Below, piece by piece: positions 1-8,384 of a stretch of 64,000 nt of DNA; position 1 is the first letter of the stretch, and the number at the start of each line of letters is the position of its first letter. A program made the translations under genes and the position numbers. The notes under the pieces are model-generated. The model ran no database searches and had not been told where the DNA came from. It worked only from the letters and a program-made list of their open reading frames with translations. The DNA lies in NCBI GenBank assembly GCA_002694885.1, contig NZNM01000072.1, positions 1 to 64,000 on the forward strand, in the 5' to 3' direction. The DNA is from Opitutaceae bacterium (GTDB lineage: Bacteria > Verrucomicrobiota > Verrucomicrobiia > Opitutales > Opitutaceae).

Positions 1-241
1 CATCTCGACCGTAAGTTACAGCCCGGTAGCTTTCTGCCAAATCGAGCTTGCAAAACAGGTATCTAGGAAAAAGAGGTTCGAGAACTTCACGCCGGACACG
101 ACGAATCGTCTTCTTGCGTTTGAGTCGAGGATAGTAGGTCGCCAAGCCCAATTCGTTCTGCAAGTAGTGTTCTACAAGCTTCTCTTTCTTTGGCTTCGTA
201 TGAATGCAATACCAGTTCATAGGTCGCTGTATGGGCACCAT
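1..241 (-). CDS. NusG/RfaH/UpxY-type transcription antiterminator, partial
   Basis: The reverse complement of the first 241 bases is an open frame cut by the window edge, so only about 80 N-terminal residues are visible. They match the NGN domain of NusG paralogues: a start close to WYCIHTKPKKE, then a basic stretch, then the hallmark PLFPRYLFCKL. Spacing of the W-Y...K..E and FPRYLF blocks fits RfaH and UpxY. Such proteins bind RNA polymerase and allow read-through of long polysaccharide operons. The ATG at 241 is in frame after a TAA; a second ATG at 220 is also plausible, and neither has a strong ribosome site. The gene is read leftward, so the operon it may control would lie left of the window; that is inference. 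Family is fairly sure, the exact subgroup is not. Confidence 0.8.
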   Translation of the reverse strand, partial: MVPIQRPMNWYCIHTKPKKEKLVEHYLQNELGLATYYPRLKRKKTIRRVRREVLEPLFPRYLFCKLDLAESYRAVTYGRD

Positions 242-501
242 ACCCAGCAAGCATTAGAGATTTTTCAAGCACGGAAGGGTAAATAAGGCGTAAGCTTGGA
301 AAAGAGGCATTGAGGCGGAATGAGCGAAGTCAAAGAACATGCAGATTCAGATAGTCGCGCTAGGAGAGCGGGCTCTCCAATAGAATGTAGTTTGACCTGA
401 TCAATTGAATGAACCTATTGAGCTGCCGAAGGGAAACTTCCGATTAGGAAACTTCGAGTTTTCGTTCGACACGATGGCAGGATGCCGCTTTTTGAAAGTC
501 G
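242..501. other. divergent intergenic region with inverted and direct repeats
   Basis: This gap separates the leftward antiterminator gene from the rightward epimerase gene, so it should carry promoters for both. It holds a perfect inverted repeat GGAGAGCGGGCTCTCC at 363-378 and a direct repeat GGAAACTTC at 432-440 and 447-455, spaced 15 bp start to start. A TTGACC hexamer at 392-397 has only a poor -10 partner. I see no ops/JUMPstart motif of the enterobacterial type. The repeats could be operators, but nothing proves it. Confidence 0.3.
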
Positions 502-1455
502 ATGCGAATTCTGATTACAGGGGCTGCTGGATACATTGGCTCGAACCTCGGTCTAGAGGCGCGATCCCGTGGATTTGACGTATCAGGAATAGACGTATTC
601 ACAAATTACTACAGCCCTGAGCTTAAACGGGCAAATGAAAAGCGACTCTTGGATACGGGAATTTCTATTGCTAACATTGATTTGGCGGAAGCGCCACTAG
701 AGGATCTCTTAGCGGGTTCCGACGCGGTAGTCCACTTGGCGGGACAACCTGGAATCTCAAAGACTACACCGTGGATAGACTACAATCGCAACAATGTAGT
801 AGCGACTCATAGGCTAATAGAAGCGGCTAGGGCCGCGAATGTATCGAAATTTATAAACATCTCTTCATCTTCAGTGTACGGTATACGTGCGATGGATACA
901 GAAGTTTCCGAACCGAAACCAGCATCCTGGTATGGGGAAACCAAACTCGCGGCGGAGCTTGAGGCGATTGGAGCGCATCGCCTGTCAGGCTTCCCGTCTT
1001 GTTCATTACGCCTATTTTCCGTGTATGGCGAACGCGAGCGCCCGGAAAAACTGTTTCCGAAGCTGATAAGATCGATTGATCAAGATAGGGAATTTCCGTT
1101 ATACGAAGGGAGCGTGGATCATCAGCGTTCATTTACGTATGTTGGGGACATCTGTCAGGCTATCCTATCGGCGTTGGATTGCTGGGATCAGGCTGTAGGG
1201 GAGATTTTTAACGTAGGATCGGATAGGTGCTTTGCGACAGGTGAAGCCATTTCCCTTGTCGAGGATATCATGGGCAAAAAGGCTCGTATTAAAACGATTC
1301 CAGCCCGCCCGGGGGATCAGAAGGCGACGCATGCGAACGTAGAAAAGATTAGAAGTCGCCTTGAGTGGGAACCCAAAACGAGTTTGAGAGATGGGTTGCG
1401 GAGGATGGTCAATTGGTACTTTGCCGAGGTGAAGGGTCGAATCGAGTGGAAGTAG
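502..1455 (+). CDS. NAD-dependent nucleotide-sugar epimerase/dehydratase
   Basis: Extended short-chain dehydrogenase of 317 residues, the usual length for sugar-nucleotide epimerases. The N-terminus carries the Rossmann motif TGAAGYIG. SSSSVYG and the catalytic YGETK (YxxxK) follow in mid-protein. The block FTNYYSPELK near residue 35 and AGQPGIS near 80 resemble UDP-glucuronate/UDP-glucose 4-epimerases. It probably interconverts an activated sugar in the cytoplasm for a surface polysaccharide or glycan, which suits its position beside an antiterminator of the polysaccharide-operon type. The substrate cannot be told from sequence. The ATG at 502 directly starts the Rossmann strand, so the start is secure. 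Confidence 0.88.
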   Translation: MRILITGAAGYIGSNLGLEARSRGFDVSGIDVFTNYYSPELKRANEKRLLDTGISIANIDLAEAPLEDLLAGSDAVVHLAGQPGISKTTPWIDYNRNNVVATHRLIEAARAANVSKFINISSSSVYGIRAMDTEVSEPKPASWYGETKLAAELEAIGAHRLSGFPSCSLRLFSVYGERERPEKLFPKLIRSIDQDREFPLYEGSVDHQRSFTYVGDICQAILSALDCWDQAVGEIFNVGSDRCFATGEAISLVEDIMGKKARIKTIPARPGDQKATHANVEKIRSRLEWEPKTSLRDGLRRMVNWYFAEVKGRIEWK

Positions 1456-1637
1456 GAAACTGGGTATGAGTGTACAGAGCATAGCGACGGTGATGCAGAC
1501 TCGGGGTGGATTCTTAGCCGGAGGGGAGTTTGTGTGGGTGTCGGCGAATCGTGATTTGGTTGCTAATCAAGGCGAGCGTATGCGGTTGGGCTCGCGAAGC
1601 GCGGCTGTTTGCGCAACTCTCTCAAGATCCTGTTGCC

Positions 1638-2918
1638 ATGAATTCGAATCTTACGCGATTGTTGTTGGTCGCTGGGGCAATTGCCTTAGGACTAAAGTCC
1701 CCGTTCAGAGCATCTGTACCTCCGATTCAAGAAGTGGTATTCCAGGCAGTCTGGCAGGAAATTGACGCGAATTATTACGATCCGCAATTCGGAGGCAAAG
1801 ATTGGGACGCGATTGGAGAGCGGTATCGCCAGCGATTAGCTGCTATCGAGACTGTTGAGGCGTTTGACGACCTGATGGAAGAAATGCTGAGGGAATTGGG
1901 AGATTCGCATTTCTCCATTGCTTCGCCAGCGTTCAACCAACTGATGCCTAATAGCTGGCGAGGTGGAGACGTGGGGATGGATTTGTCGGTAGTGGGAAAC
2001 CGAGTCATAGTCCATCGAGTGCAGCCGGGAGGAGCAGCTGCACTGGCAGGAATCCGGGCGGGCCAAGAGCTGATCTCTGTGGGCGGCGAGCGCGTTTCGG
2101 ATTTGCGGAAGAACGTCGTCAACTCAGGAGTATTCAAGAATAGCCTACCGTACTATCTGCTGGAAGCAGTGGAAAACCGTTTCTTTGGACCTCCGGGGCA
2201 TCAAATCTCTTGCAGCTTCAAGTTGGGACGGATTTCGCAGGGAATGACTTACACGGTGAAATTGAAAAGCTACGAAGGAAGAATGTCTTCCCAATTGGGG
2301 AATCTGGCTGAAACGCCAATGGTTTTAGAAAGCCGGATTCTGGATTCGAACATTCAATATCTGCGATTCGATCTGTGGTTTCCGAGCCTGATGGAGGAGA
2401 TGCGGTCCATTGTTCGTGAGATGGATGCAACGACCAAGGGATTGATAATCGATATCCGAGGAAATCCTGGGGGTATTGGATTGATGGCTACAGGCTTGGC
2501 GGGTATGCTCGTGGACGAGGAGTACGAGATGGGGCGGATGCTCCTGCGTCGCGGACACTTGAATTTCAATGTCTATCCGCAAAATGGGGCTTACCTGGGT
2601 CCGGTAGCTGTCTTGGTGGATAACAACTCGATTTCCACCAGCGAGATTTTCGCAGCCGATATGCAAGAGACGGGGCGAGCCCGGCTATTTGGAACTAGGA
2701 CTGCAGGCGCCGCCTTGCCCTCTGTATTCAAAAAACTCCCGAACAATTACTATTTGCAGATGGCCATCGCGGATTACACTACGCAGGAGGGGAACCGCAT
2801 TGAACAATTGGGTGTCACTCCTGACGAGGTCGTCTCGCTTTCTCGAACGAAGCTTCGTCGAGGAGACGATTCGGTGATCGAGGCTGCTCGAAATTGGATC
2901 TTGCGGCAATCCCAATAA
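1638..2918 (+). CDS. secreted S41-family (C-terminal processing) peptidase
   Basis: Exported serine protease of the S41 clan. With the ATG at 1638 the protein is 426 residues and begins with a hydrophobic signal peptide (TRLLLVAGAIALGL). A PDZ domain spans roughly residues 110-180. The tail-protease core follows, with DIRGNPGG and the nucleophile block STSEIF (Ser about residue 335). The general-base Lys of CtpA-type enzymes is not in its usual place: the motif reads GTRTAGAALPS, more like the S41B/tricorn branch. An alternative TTG start at 1530 has a better ribosome site (GGAGGGG) but would bury the signal peptide. The gene ends 20 bp before the next, so the two are probably co-transcribed. 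Role is likely periplasmic peptide processing; substrate unknown. Confidence 0.82.
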   Translation: MNSNLTRLLLVAGAIALGLKSPFRASVPPIQEVVFQAVWQEIDANYYDPQFGGKDWDAIGERYRQRLAAIETVEAFDDLMEEMLRELGDSHFSIASPAFNQLMPNSWRGGDVGMDLSVVGNRVIVHRVQPGGAAALAGIRAGQELISVGGERVSDLRKNVVNSGVFKNSLPYYLLEAVENRFFGPPGHQISCSFKLGRISQGMTYTVKLKSYEGRMSSQLGNLAETPMVLESRILDSNIQYLRFDLWFPSLMEEMRSIVREMDATTKGLIIDIRGNPGGIGLMATGLAGMLVDEEYEMGRMLLRRGHLNFNVYPQNGAYLGPVAVLVDNNSISTSEIFAADMQETGRARLFGTRTAGAALPSVFKKLPNNYYLQMAIADYTTQEGNRIEQLGVTPDEVVSLSRTKLRRGDDSVIEAARNWILRQSQ

Positions 2919-2938
2919 GGCGAGATAGAGAATGGCAA

Positions 2939-3664
2939 ATGGGCAGGACACCAATTCTTTTGGGGAGCATTTTTCTGATGTTGAACGGTCCTCCCGCTAC
3001 TTTTGGGGAAATCGAGCCGGCGGCGGAAAAGATCTTCGAGGCTTACGCTGAATTTCTGGGCGGGGAGAAAGCGTTCGCGGAAATCGATACGGCTCGTCTG
3101 GAAATGAAGATGGAGATGCCTGGACTGGGCATGAAAATGGACCGGACAGTTACCTTTAAAGCTCCGGATAAGATATACGTGGATGTGGATATTGAGGGCT
3201 ATGGCAGAATGCGCCAGGGATTCGATGGCGCAACCGGCTGGGCGATCGATCCGATTCAGGGCAGAAGAGAGTTGAGGGGCCGCGAGCTCGATCAATTGAG
3301 AGAAGAGACGAATTTCAAGGAGGGTCTCTATCTGACTGATAAGTATGCGTCTGCGAGAGTGTTGGGCAAAAGCGATGACGGCCTGACAATGGTGGAATGC
3401 ATCAAGGCGGATAATGGCCTTAAAGAACCCCTTTATTTTGAAGAGCCAGAGGGCCCCTTGCGAAGAAGCGACTATACAGAGGATATGGGACCTCAGGGAA
3501 GCGTGCCCGTTTCCGCTCGCGTCGATGTTTACGAGAAAGTGGGGGATATCCGTCTCCCGATGGAAACCAGCGCGGAAATGATGGGGACGAGCATGCGGGT
3601 GATGATCACGCATTTCGAGCCCAATGTCGAAGTAGACGATTCTATCTTTGAAATGCCGGAATGA
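2939..3664 (+). CDS. secreted protein, LolA-like outer-membrane-lipoprotein-sorting fold (putative)
   Basis: A 241-residue protein starting with a signal peptide (PILLGSIFLMLNGPPATFG). The mature part opens with a helix and a Gly-Gly turn (EAYAEFLGGEKAF) and continues as alternating beta strands with many Met residues (EMKMEMPGLGMKM). This layout recalls proteins of the LolA/LppX fold found as 'outer membrane lipoprotein-sorting protein' in many Gram-negative genomes, but no catalytic motif is visible. The ATG at 2939 was chosen because it gives the signal peptide and has GAGATAGAGA upstream; an ATG at 2894 lies inside the preceding gene. It forms a two-gene unit with the S41 protease. Function is a guess from fold-like pattern. 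Confidence 0.55.
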   Translation: MGRTPILLGSIFLMLNGPPATFGEIEPAAEKIFEAYAEFLGGEKAFAEIDTARLEMKMEMPGLGMKMDRTVTFKAPDKIYVDVDIEGYGRMRQGFDGATGWAIDPIQGRRELRGRELDQLREETNFKEGLYLTDKYASARVLGKSDDGLTMVECIKADNGLKEPLYFEEPEGPLRRSDYTEDMGPQGSVPVSARVDVYEKVGDIRLPMETSAEMMGTSMRVMITHFEPNVEVDDSIFEMPE

Positions 3665-3734
3665 ACGCCTTTTCGCAATCTCCTTTACCTGAATCGAACA
3701 GTGAATAGTCTCAGACAAAAAATCTAGTATATCT

Positions 3735-4166
3735 ATGAAATCCATCGTCGCCTTGCTTATCGTTTCCTTCATCGCATCCGCTTCGGCATTTGGAGCGGAC
3801 GCTCTTCCTAAAACGCCTTCGCCAGAAGGGGCGAAAGCCTACATCATTTCACCCAAAGATGGAGCGACAGTTAAGTCGCCAGTGCGCGTGCGCTTCGGTC
3901 TCGTGGGGATGGGGGTTGCTCCAGCGGGTGTCGATATTCCGGATACGGGCCATCATCACTTGATTATCGATCTGGATGAGCTTCCCAGTTTGGATGTTCC
4001 GCTTCCCGCCACCGAGAATGTCGTCCATTTCGGAAAAGGGCAAACGGAAGCCAAGATCGAATTATCCCCGGGCAAGCACACTTTGCAACTCGTGCTCGGT
4101 GACAAGATACATTTGCCTCATTCGCCTGCTGTGATCTCGAAGAAGATCACCATCACGGTTAAGTAA
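3735..4166 (+). CDS. DUF4399 domain periplasmic protein
   Basis: A 143-residue exported protein. Residues 1-20 are a clear signal peptide ending in ASAFGA. The rest is one DUF4399 domain: ISPKDGATVKSPVRVRFGL, a GHHHLIID block, then GKHTLQLVLGD and HLPHSPAVIS. The many conserved histidines suggest a metal-binding or copper-related beta-sandwich, which is inference; the family has no settled function. Older databases sometimes misname it RodA-like. It lies 70 bp beyond the preceding gene and may have its own promoter. Confidence 0.8.
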   Translation: MKSIVALLIVSFIASASAFGADALPKTPSPEGAKAYIISPKDGATVKSPVRVRFGLVGMGVAPAGVDIPDTGHHHLIIDLDELPSLDVPLPATENVVHFGKGQTEAKIELSPGKHTLQLVLGDKIHLPHSPAVISKKITITVK

Positions 4167-4317
4167 TTAGGTTTTGTGGGGCGGTTTTTGATCGCGTCGT
4201 TGCCGCCCGCTAAAGGGCATCTCCGATTCTACCGATTACGAGAGGGGAAACGGGTTCTTGCTCTTTGTTGGCCTCTGCGCCAAGTAGGAGACTGAAACCC
4301 CTCGAACACAGATTCCC

Positions 4318-5478
4318 ATGGAATCCAATGAATCTGAATCGCCTAGGGATCCCTCACCCCAAGACGCCGTCCCATCGCGGTCTTTTTCCGATGAAACTGC
4401 TCCACCTCTCCCACCGCTTCAACCTGTCGGGTTCTCGTTTACCGGAGATACAGGCGAGTACTTTCGCATCTGGATTGTCAACGTGCTCCTCTCGATCATT
4501 ACTCTCGGCTTTTACTGGCCCTGGGCGATTGTGCGCACGAGGCGGTATTTCTACTCGAATACCCATCTGGGTGGCCACTCCTTCGATTACTTGGCCAAAC
4601 CCAAGAATTTGCTGATCGGGTACCTGGTTGTCCTCGTCTTTTTCGCCATCTATCTATTGGCGGGCGTTTTCAATCCCCTTTTCGTCTATCCGGTAATCCT
4701 CGTCTACGGCATCGCGGCGCCTTGGATGATCTACAAGGCGTTTCGTTTCCGAGCCAAGAATACCGCCTATCGGAATGTGCGCTTCAAATTCTGCGGAAAC
4801 CTGAACGACTCGTACGTTACCTTTCTAGCATGGGCGGCACTCATCCCGTTTACCTTAGGATTCATCCTGCCATATTGGGAAATGAAGAAGAAGGAGTACT
4901 TTTTCGACAATCTCCAGTTCGGAAAGACCTTTTTAAACTTTAAGCCCAAGGCGGCAGAGTACTACAAATACTACCTTCTGTTTTTCGCTGTTGGAATGGG
5001 GCTCTATTTTGTCCTCATATTCATTGTTATTGGAGCGGCGGCAATATTTGGCGCGACGGCCAATACGACCACGCCGGATGCCTTGCCTGAAGAAGGCCTG
5101 GCGATCCTGATGATCGTTGGCGCAGTCATTGGCTATGTGATCCTTATCATAGTGGGCGTTATTTTCCAAAAGGGATTGTGGTTGCTTATTTTCAACTACA
5201 ACATGTCGGTTTGGACGCTGGGGAAATTCGGGTTCGAATCGAAAATGAAATTCGCGAAGTATGTAGGAATTGCCGTGACTAACGTGTTAGCCAGCATTTT
5301 TTCTTTAGGGCTATTGATTCCATGGGCCAAGGTTAGGATCACGAAATACAAGATGGAGAATCTCTTCCTCCTGGCTCCAGGAGGAAAGCTGGGCGAGCAT
5401 TTCGAAGCGGAAATGGAAGAGGAAGGCGCGTTTGGCGAGGCGGCGACTGACTTTATGGACTTCGAAGTTGGATTGTGA
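4318..5478 (+). CDS. YjgN-family (DUF898) integral membrane protein
   Basis: A 386-residue polytopic membrane protein. A soluble, acidic, proline-rich head of about 40 residues precedes the membrane part. Three similar blocks mark the family: LGFYWPWAIVRTRRYFYSNT, LGFILPYWEMKKKEYFFDN and LGLLIPWAKVRITKYKMEN, each a helix followed by a basic amphipathic stretch. Function of DUF898 proteins is unknown. Its TGA stop overlaps the GTG start of the following M48 protease by 4 bp, so the two are translationally coupled. YjgN-like proteins often neighbour M48 proteases, which hints at a membrane quality-control module. Confidence 0.85.
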   Translation: MESNESESPRDPSPQDAVPSRSFSDETAPPLPPLQPVGFSFTGDTGEYFRIWIVNVLLSIITLGFYWPWAIVRTRRYFYSNTHLGGHSFDYLAKPKNLLIGYLVVLVFFAIYLLAGVFNPLFVYPVILVYGIAAPWMIYKAFRFRAKNTAYRNVRFKFCGNLNDSYVTFLAWAALIPFTLGFILPYWEMKKKEYFFDNLQFGKTFLNFKPKAAEYYKYYLLFFAVGMGLYFVLIFIVIGAAAIFGATANTTTPDALPEEGLAILMIVGAVIGYVILIIVGVIFQKGLWLLIFNYNMSVWTLGKFGFESKMKFAKYVGIAVTNVLASIFSLGLLIPWAKVRITKYKMENLFLLAPGGKLGEHFEAEMEEEGAFGEAATDFMDFEVGL

Positions 5479-6512
5479 TTGAGTTCAAGGGCATTCTTTA
5501 TCGGTCGGGTTCATCTCACGCCTTCGATGCCGTTGCCCAGATTTCGGAACGCGGAGCCGTTACTCTCGTAGTAGATGAGGATTCCAAGAAGTATGCGAAG
5601 GGCGAATACGAAGTAGAACCGCGACTGGGGAAAGCTAATCGCATTATCCGTTTTTCCGATGGCGTTCGTTTTGAGACCGGCGAACACGAAGCTTTCGCGA
5701 GTTTCGAAGGCGTGTTCGTCGCTAGCGGCATGCTGCGATTCGTCGACTGGATGGAATCGCGGTGGCTGGTGGCATTGGGAAGCATTGTTGGGATAGCCGT
5801 TTTCGTATTCCTGTTTTTCGAGTACGGCATGCCCATGGGGGCGAAGTACGTAGCTTTTGAAGTTCCGCAAAGCGTGCGGCAAACGCTTTCGGAAAATGGA
5901 CTCAAAACGATTGAACGCTATGGATCCTTCGAAGAAAGCTATTCAATGCGAATGCATCGGCTAGGGGAGGCGGCCTTTGATCGAGCATTAGGTCTCGTCT
6001 CGGATTCGTTGAATCCAGAATTCGATTACGAATTGCGGATCTATGAGTCGCCTACAATTGGCCCCAATGCGTTCGCTCTGCCTTCCGGGTTGATAGTCGC
6101 GACAGAAGCATTCATCGAGCTTTGCGAGACTGAAGAGCAAATGGTGGCGGTTTTTCTGCATGAAATCGCCCATGTGGAGCTACAGCATGGCTTGCGTTCC
6201 TTGATTCAGGATACGGGGGTATTCCTGATGCTCTCTATGATTCTTGGGGATTTTTCATCTCTGGGTGGAATGGCCGCTTCGCTTCCAGCCCTTGCTATCG
6301 AATCCCGCTATTCACAGAATTTCGAGACCGAAGCTGACCTCTATGCTGGAAAGATTCTAGAAGCCCATGGCATAGGTGCGGAAGCAATGAAGGAGATTCT
6401 GATTCTGCTCCATAGCGACGTGCCAGATTTGGATCTCGTTCAGTTCCTCGCTTCTCATCCAGACTTGGAAGAGCGATTGCGGGCCCTGGATTCCCTAGCG
6501 GAAGAGAACTAA
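5475..6512 (+). CDS. membrane-anchored M48 family zinc metallopeptidase
   Basis: A 345-residue protein with an N-terminal beta-rich domain of about 90 residues, a transmembrane helix (about 98-118), and a C-terminal protease domain. The zinc site HEIAH is at 229-233 and the third ligand lies in ETEADLY near 284-288, both as in HtpX/Oma1/BepA-type M48 enzymes. Neighbouring NAFALPSG matches the family. Expected job: degradation or assembly checking of envelope proteins. The GTG start at 5475 overlaps the stop of the YjgN gene (GTGA), so synthesis of both should be coupled. The stop codon abuts the palindromic element at 6512. Confidence 0.9.
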   Translation: MIEFKGILYRSGSSHAFDAVAQISERGAVTLVVDEDSKKYAKGEYEVEPRLGKANRIIRFSDGVRFETGEHEAFASFEGVFVASGMLRFVDWMESRWLVALGSIVGIAVFVFLFFEYGMPMGAKYVAFEVPQSVRQTLSENGLKTIERYGSFEESYSMRMHRLGEAAFDRALGLVSDSLNPEFDYELRIYESPTIGPNAFALPSGLIVATEAFIELCETEEQMVAVFLHEIAHVELQHGLRSLIQDTGVFLMLSMILGDFSSLGGMAASLPALAIESRYSQNFETEADLYAGKILEAHGIGAEAMKEILILLHSDVPDLDLVQFLASHPDLEERLRALDSLAEEN

Positions 6513-6653
6513 TACCACATGCAAAAAGGTTTGATAGGATAGTGCAGGCTCTAGCGGGAGCAGTGCAAGGGTGCGCGGCGCTTGCGACGCCGCTAACACC
6601 GCCCAAGCCCTCTCGATTCCCGCTATCCTATCAAACCTTTTTGTGTGTGGTAT
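6512..6653. repeat. 142-bp palindromic MITE-like element
   Basis: Two 31-base arms, 6512-6542 and 6623-6653, are inverted copies of each other with 29 of 31 positions matching (ATACCACA...TAGGATAG). The 80 bases between them are also self-complementary: TAGCGGGA (6552-6559) pairs with TCCCGCTA (6618-6625), and GCGGCG pairs with CGCCGC around 6575-6593. The whole element can fold into one long branched hairpin. No open frame lies inside and no clear target duplication flanks it. It begins on the stop codon of the M48 gene, so it may also act as a transcription terminator. Structure suggests a non-autonomous mobile element, but a genome-wide copy count is needed. Confidence 0.85.
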
Positions 6654-6791
6654 ATTCAATCGGGAAGCGTTGCAGCGTTAAGAAATTGGCGCTTTACCGG
6701 TCTTGATCTCTTGAGGCAAACGGTCTAGCGGTACGGTTTTCGTTAAAGACCGCGTAGAGTAGCGGGAAGATTGCAGTCCAGAAATAATAGC

Positions 6792-8015
6792 ATGAACGTT
6801 AAGAAAGTAGGCATTTTGACAGCGGGCGGGCTCGCCCCATGTTTATCATCCGCCATAGGCGGACTCATCCAGCGATACACGGAGATCGCTCCTGATGTGG
6901 AAATTATTTGCTACACAAATGGCTATTGGGGATTGCTCAAGGGCCTCAGCATCAAGGTAACCCCGGATATTCGCGAAAGTGCCGGCGTTCTTCATCTCTA
7001 TGGTGGGAGCCCGATAGGGAACTCGCGGGTCAAATTGACGAATGTAAAGGATTGCGTGAAACGGGGTTTGGTAAAGGAAGGCGAAGATCCCCAGAAGGTG
7101 GCGGCCGATCAACTGGTGGCAGACCATGTGGATGTTTTGCATACGATTGGCGGCGACGACACCAACACGGCGGCTGCGGATCTAGCAGCCTATTTGGCGG
7201 AGAATGATTACGATTTGCGGGTGATCGGCATGCCGAAGACTATCGACAATGACATTTATCCTATCCGGCAGACTTTGGGGGCGTGGACCGCTGCGGAGCA
7301 TGCGGCCAATCATTTTACTAATGTGGTGGCGGAGCATAATTCGAGTCCACGGATGCTAATCATCCATGAGATTATGGGTCGCCATTGCGGTTGGCTCGCG
7401 GCGGCGACGGCGAAAGAGTACCACGATCGCCTGAAGACCAAGCCTTGGCTGCCGGAATTGGGATTAAGCCGCGAGCGCCACGACGTGCACGCGGTTTATT
7501 TGCCCGAACTAGAAATCGATCTTGATGCGGAAGCGGAAAGGTTGATGCGTATAATGGATGAGCATGGCAACGTTAACATCTTCCTCAGCGAGGGTGCTGG
7601 CGTGGATGCAATCGTGGCTGCCAAGGAAGCGGCGGGCGAGGAAATCATACGCGACGCATTCGGGCATGTGCAGCTCGACTTCATTAATCCAGGTCAGTAC
7701 TTCGCCAAGCAATTTGCGGAGAAGATCAAAGCGGAGAAGGTGCTTGTTCAAAAGAGCGGCTATTATTCGCGGGCCGCGGCGGCCAATGCTAAGGATCTAA
7801 ATCTAATTAAAAGCTGCGTGGACACGGCGGTAGAGTCGGCGTTGGCCGGGCATAGCGGCGTGGTTGGGCATGATGAAGATAACCAAGGCATCATGCGGGC
7901 TTGCGAATTTGAGCGTATCAAGGGAGGCAAGCCATTCAACGCGAATCAAGATTGGTTCGATGAACTGCTATCAGAACTTGGGCAGCCGAAAGGCGCGCTG
8001 GCGGCTGCGCACTAG
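6792..8015 (+). CDS. 6-phosphofructokinase, pyrophosphate-dependent type
   Basis: A 407-residue phosphofructokinase-family enzyme that phosphorylates fructose 6-phosphate in glycolysis. The phosphate-donor motif GGDDT (120-124) has Asp where ATP enzymes have Gly, the signature of PPi-dependent enzymes, and PKTIDND (148-154) is the substrate/catalytic loop with Asp as base. MGRHCGW follows. PPi-type enzymes work reversibly, so it may serve both glycolysis and gluconeogenesis. Start: ATG at 6792 gives the normal N-terminus KKVGILTAGG; a TTG at 6771 is less likely. A second, divergent paralogue lies at 36158. Its 3' end overlaps the antisense gspE remnant. Confidence 0.9.
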   Translation: MNVKKVGILTAGGLAPCLSSAIGGLIQRYTEIAPDVEIICYTNGYWGLLKGLSIKVTPDIRESAGVLHLYGGSPIGNSRVKLTNVKDCVKRGLVKEGEDPQKVAADQLVADHVDVLHTIGGDDTNTAAADLAAYLAENDYDLRVIGMPKTIDNDIYPIRQTLGAWTAAEHAANHFTNVVAEHNSSPRMLIIHEIMGRHCGWLAAATAKEYHDRLKTKPWLPELGLSRERHDVHAVYLPELEIDLDAEAERLMRIMDEHGNVNIFLSEGAGVDAIVAAKEAAGEEIIRDAFGHVQLDFINPGQYFAKQFAEKIKAEKVLVQKSGYYSRAAAANAKDLNLIKSCVDTAVESALAGHSGVVGHDEDNQGIMRACEFERIKGGKPFNANQDWFDELLSELGQPKGALAAAH

Positions 8016-8265
8016 CTGAAGTGTAGAGAGAGTATTCAGGAACGGTGGTCCGCTCGACTTCCTCGATCGTCATCAAGCCGAGGATAGCCTTCTTGAGGGC
8101 ATCCTGGCGTAGCGACATACAGCCGATTTCCTTAGCGGCTTGTTGAAGCTTGTAGATGGGTTCGCTGTTCGAGATCACGCTCCGCATCTCCTCCGAAATT
8201 TCGAGAACTTCGTGGATGGCTACACGACCTGAGAAACCCGTCATGCGGCAAGATCCGCAACCGCG
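7936..8265 (-). pseudogene. 3' remnant of a GspE/PilB-type secretion ATPase
   Basis: On the minus strand the frame reads RGCGSCRMTGFSGRVAIHEVL, the C-terminal zinc-motif and 'GR.aihE' block of type II secretion/type IV pilus assembly ATPases, followed by IGLMTIEEVERTTVPE-like sequence (actual: LGLMTIEEVERTTVPEY), the normal C-terminal tail. Everything upstream, including Walker A and B, is missing. The remnant joins directly onto a truncated response-regulator gene in another frame (ATGA overlap at 8241-8244), so a deletion has fused two genes. Its 3' end runs antisense into the phosphofructokinase gene. A short translated product is possible but could not be an ATPase. Confidence 0.82.
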
Positions 8266-8384
8266 TCCATGCCGTTCTGCATCAAGAAGACCTTTTTGAT
8301 TCCCAGGTCCATTAGCAAAAGCTTCATGAACGTGCGCATATACGCTTCGTCGTCCGCAATGAGAGCGGTGATTTCTTTATTCAT
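8241..8384 (-). pseudogene. truncated CheY-like response regulator
   Basis: A 47-codon frame starting MNKEITALIADDEAYMRTFM, the beta1 strand and acidic pair of a receiver domain, ending ...QNGMDAVADLAA then TGA. The phosphoacceptor Asp, expected near residue 55, is lost. Its ATG (8384) overlaps the stop of the upstream histidine kinase (ATGAATAA), so kinase and regulator were once coupled. At about 8265 the sequence changes into the C-terminal part of a GspE/PilB ATPase. Only an N-terminal stub remains. Confidence 0.82.

Noticed and set aside
1466..1765. Short plus-strand frame before the S41 protease
   Set aside because: Overlaps the protease start region, no motif and no good ribosome site.
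2774..3772. Long minus-strand frame opposite the LolA-like gene
   Set aside because: It lies antisense to genes with signal peptides and family motifs, lacks motifs itself and is explained by codon bias of the opposite strand.
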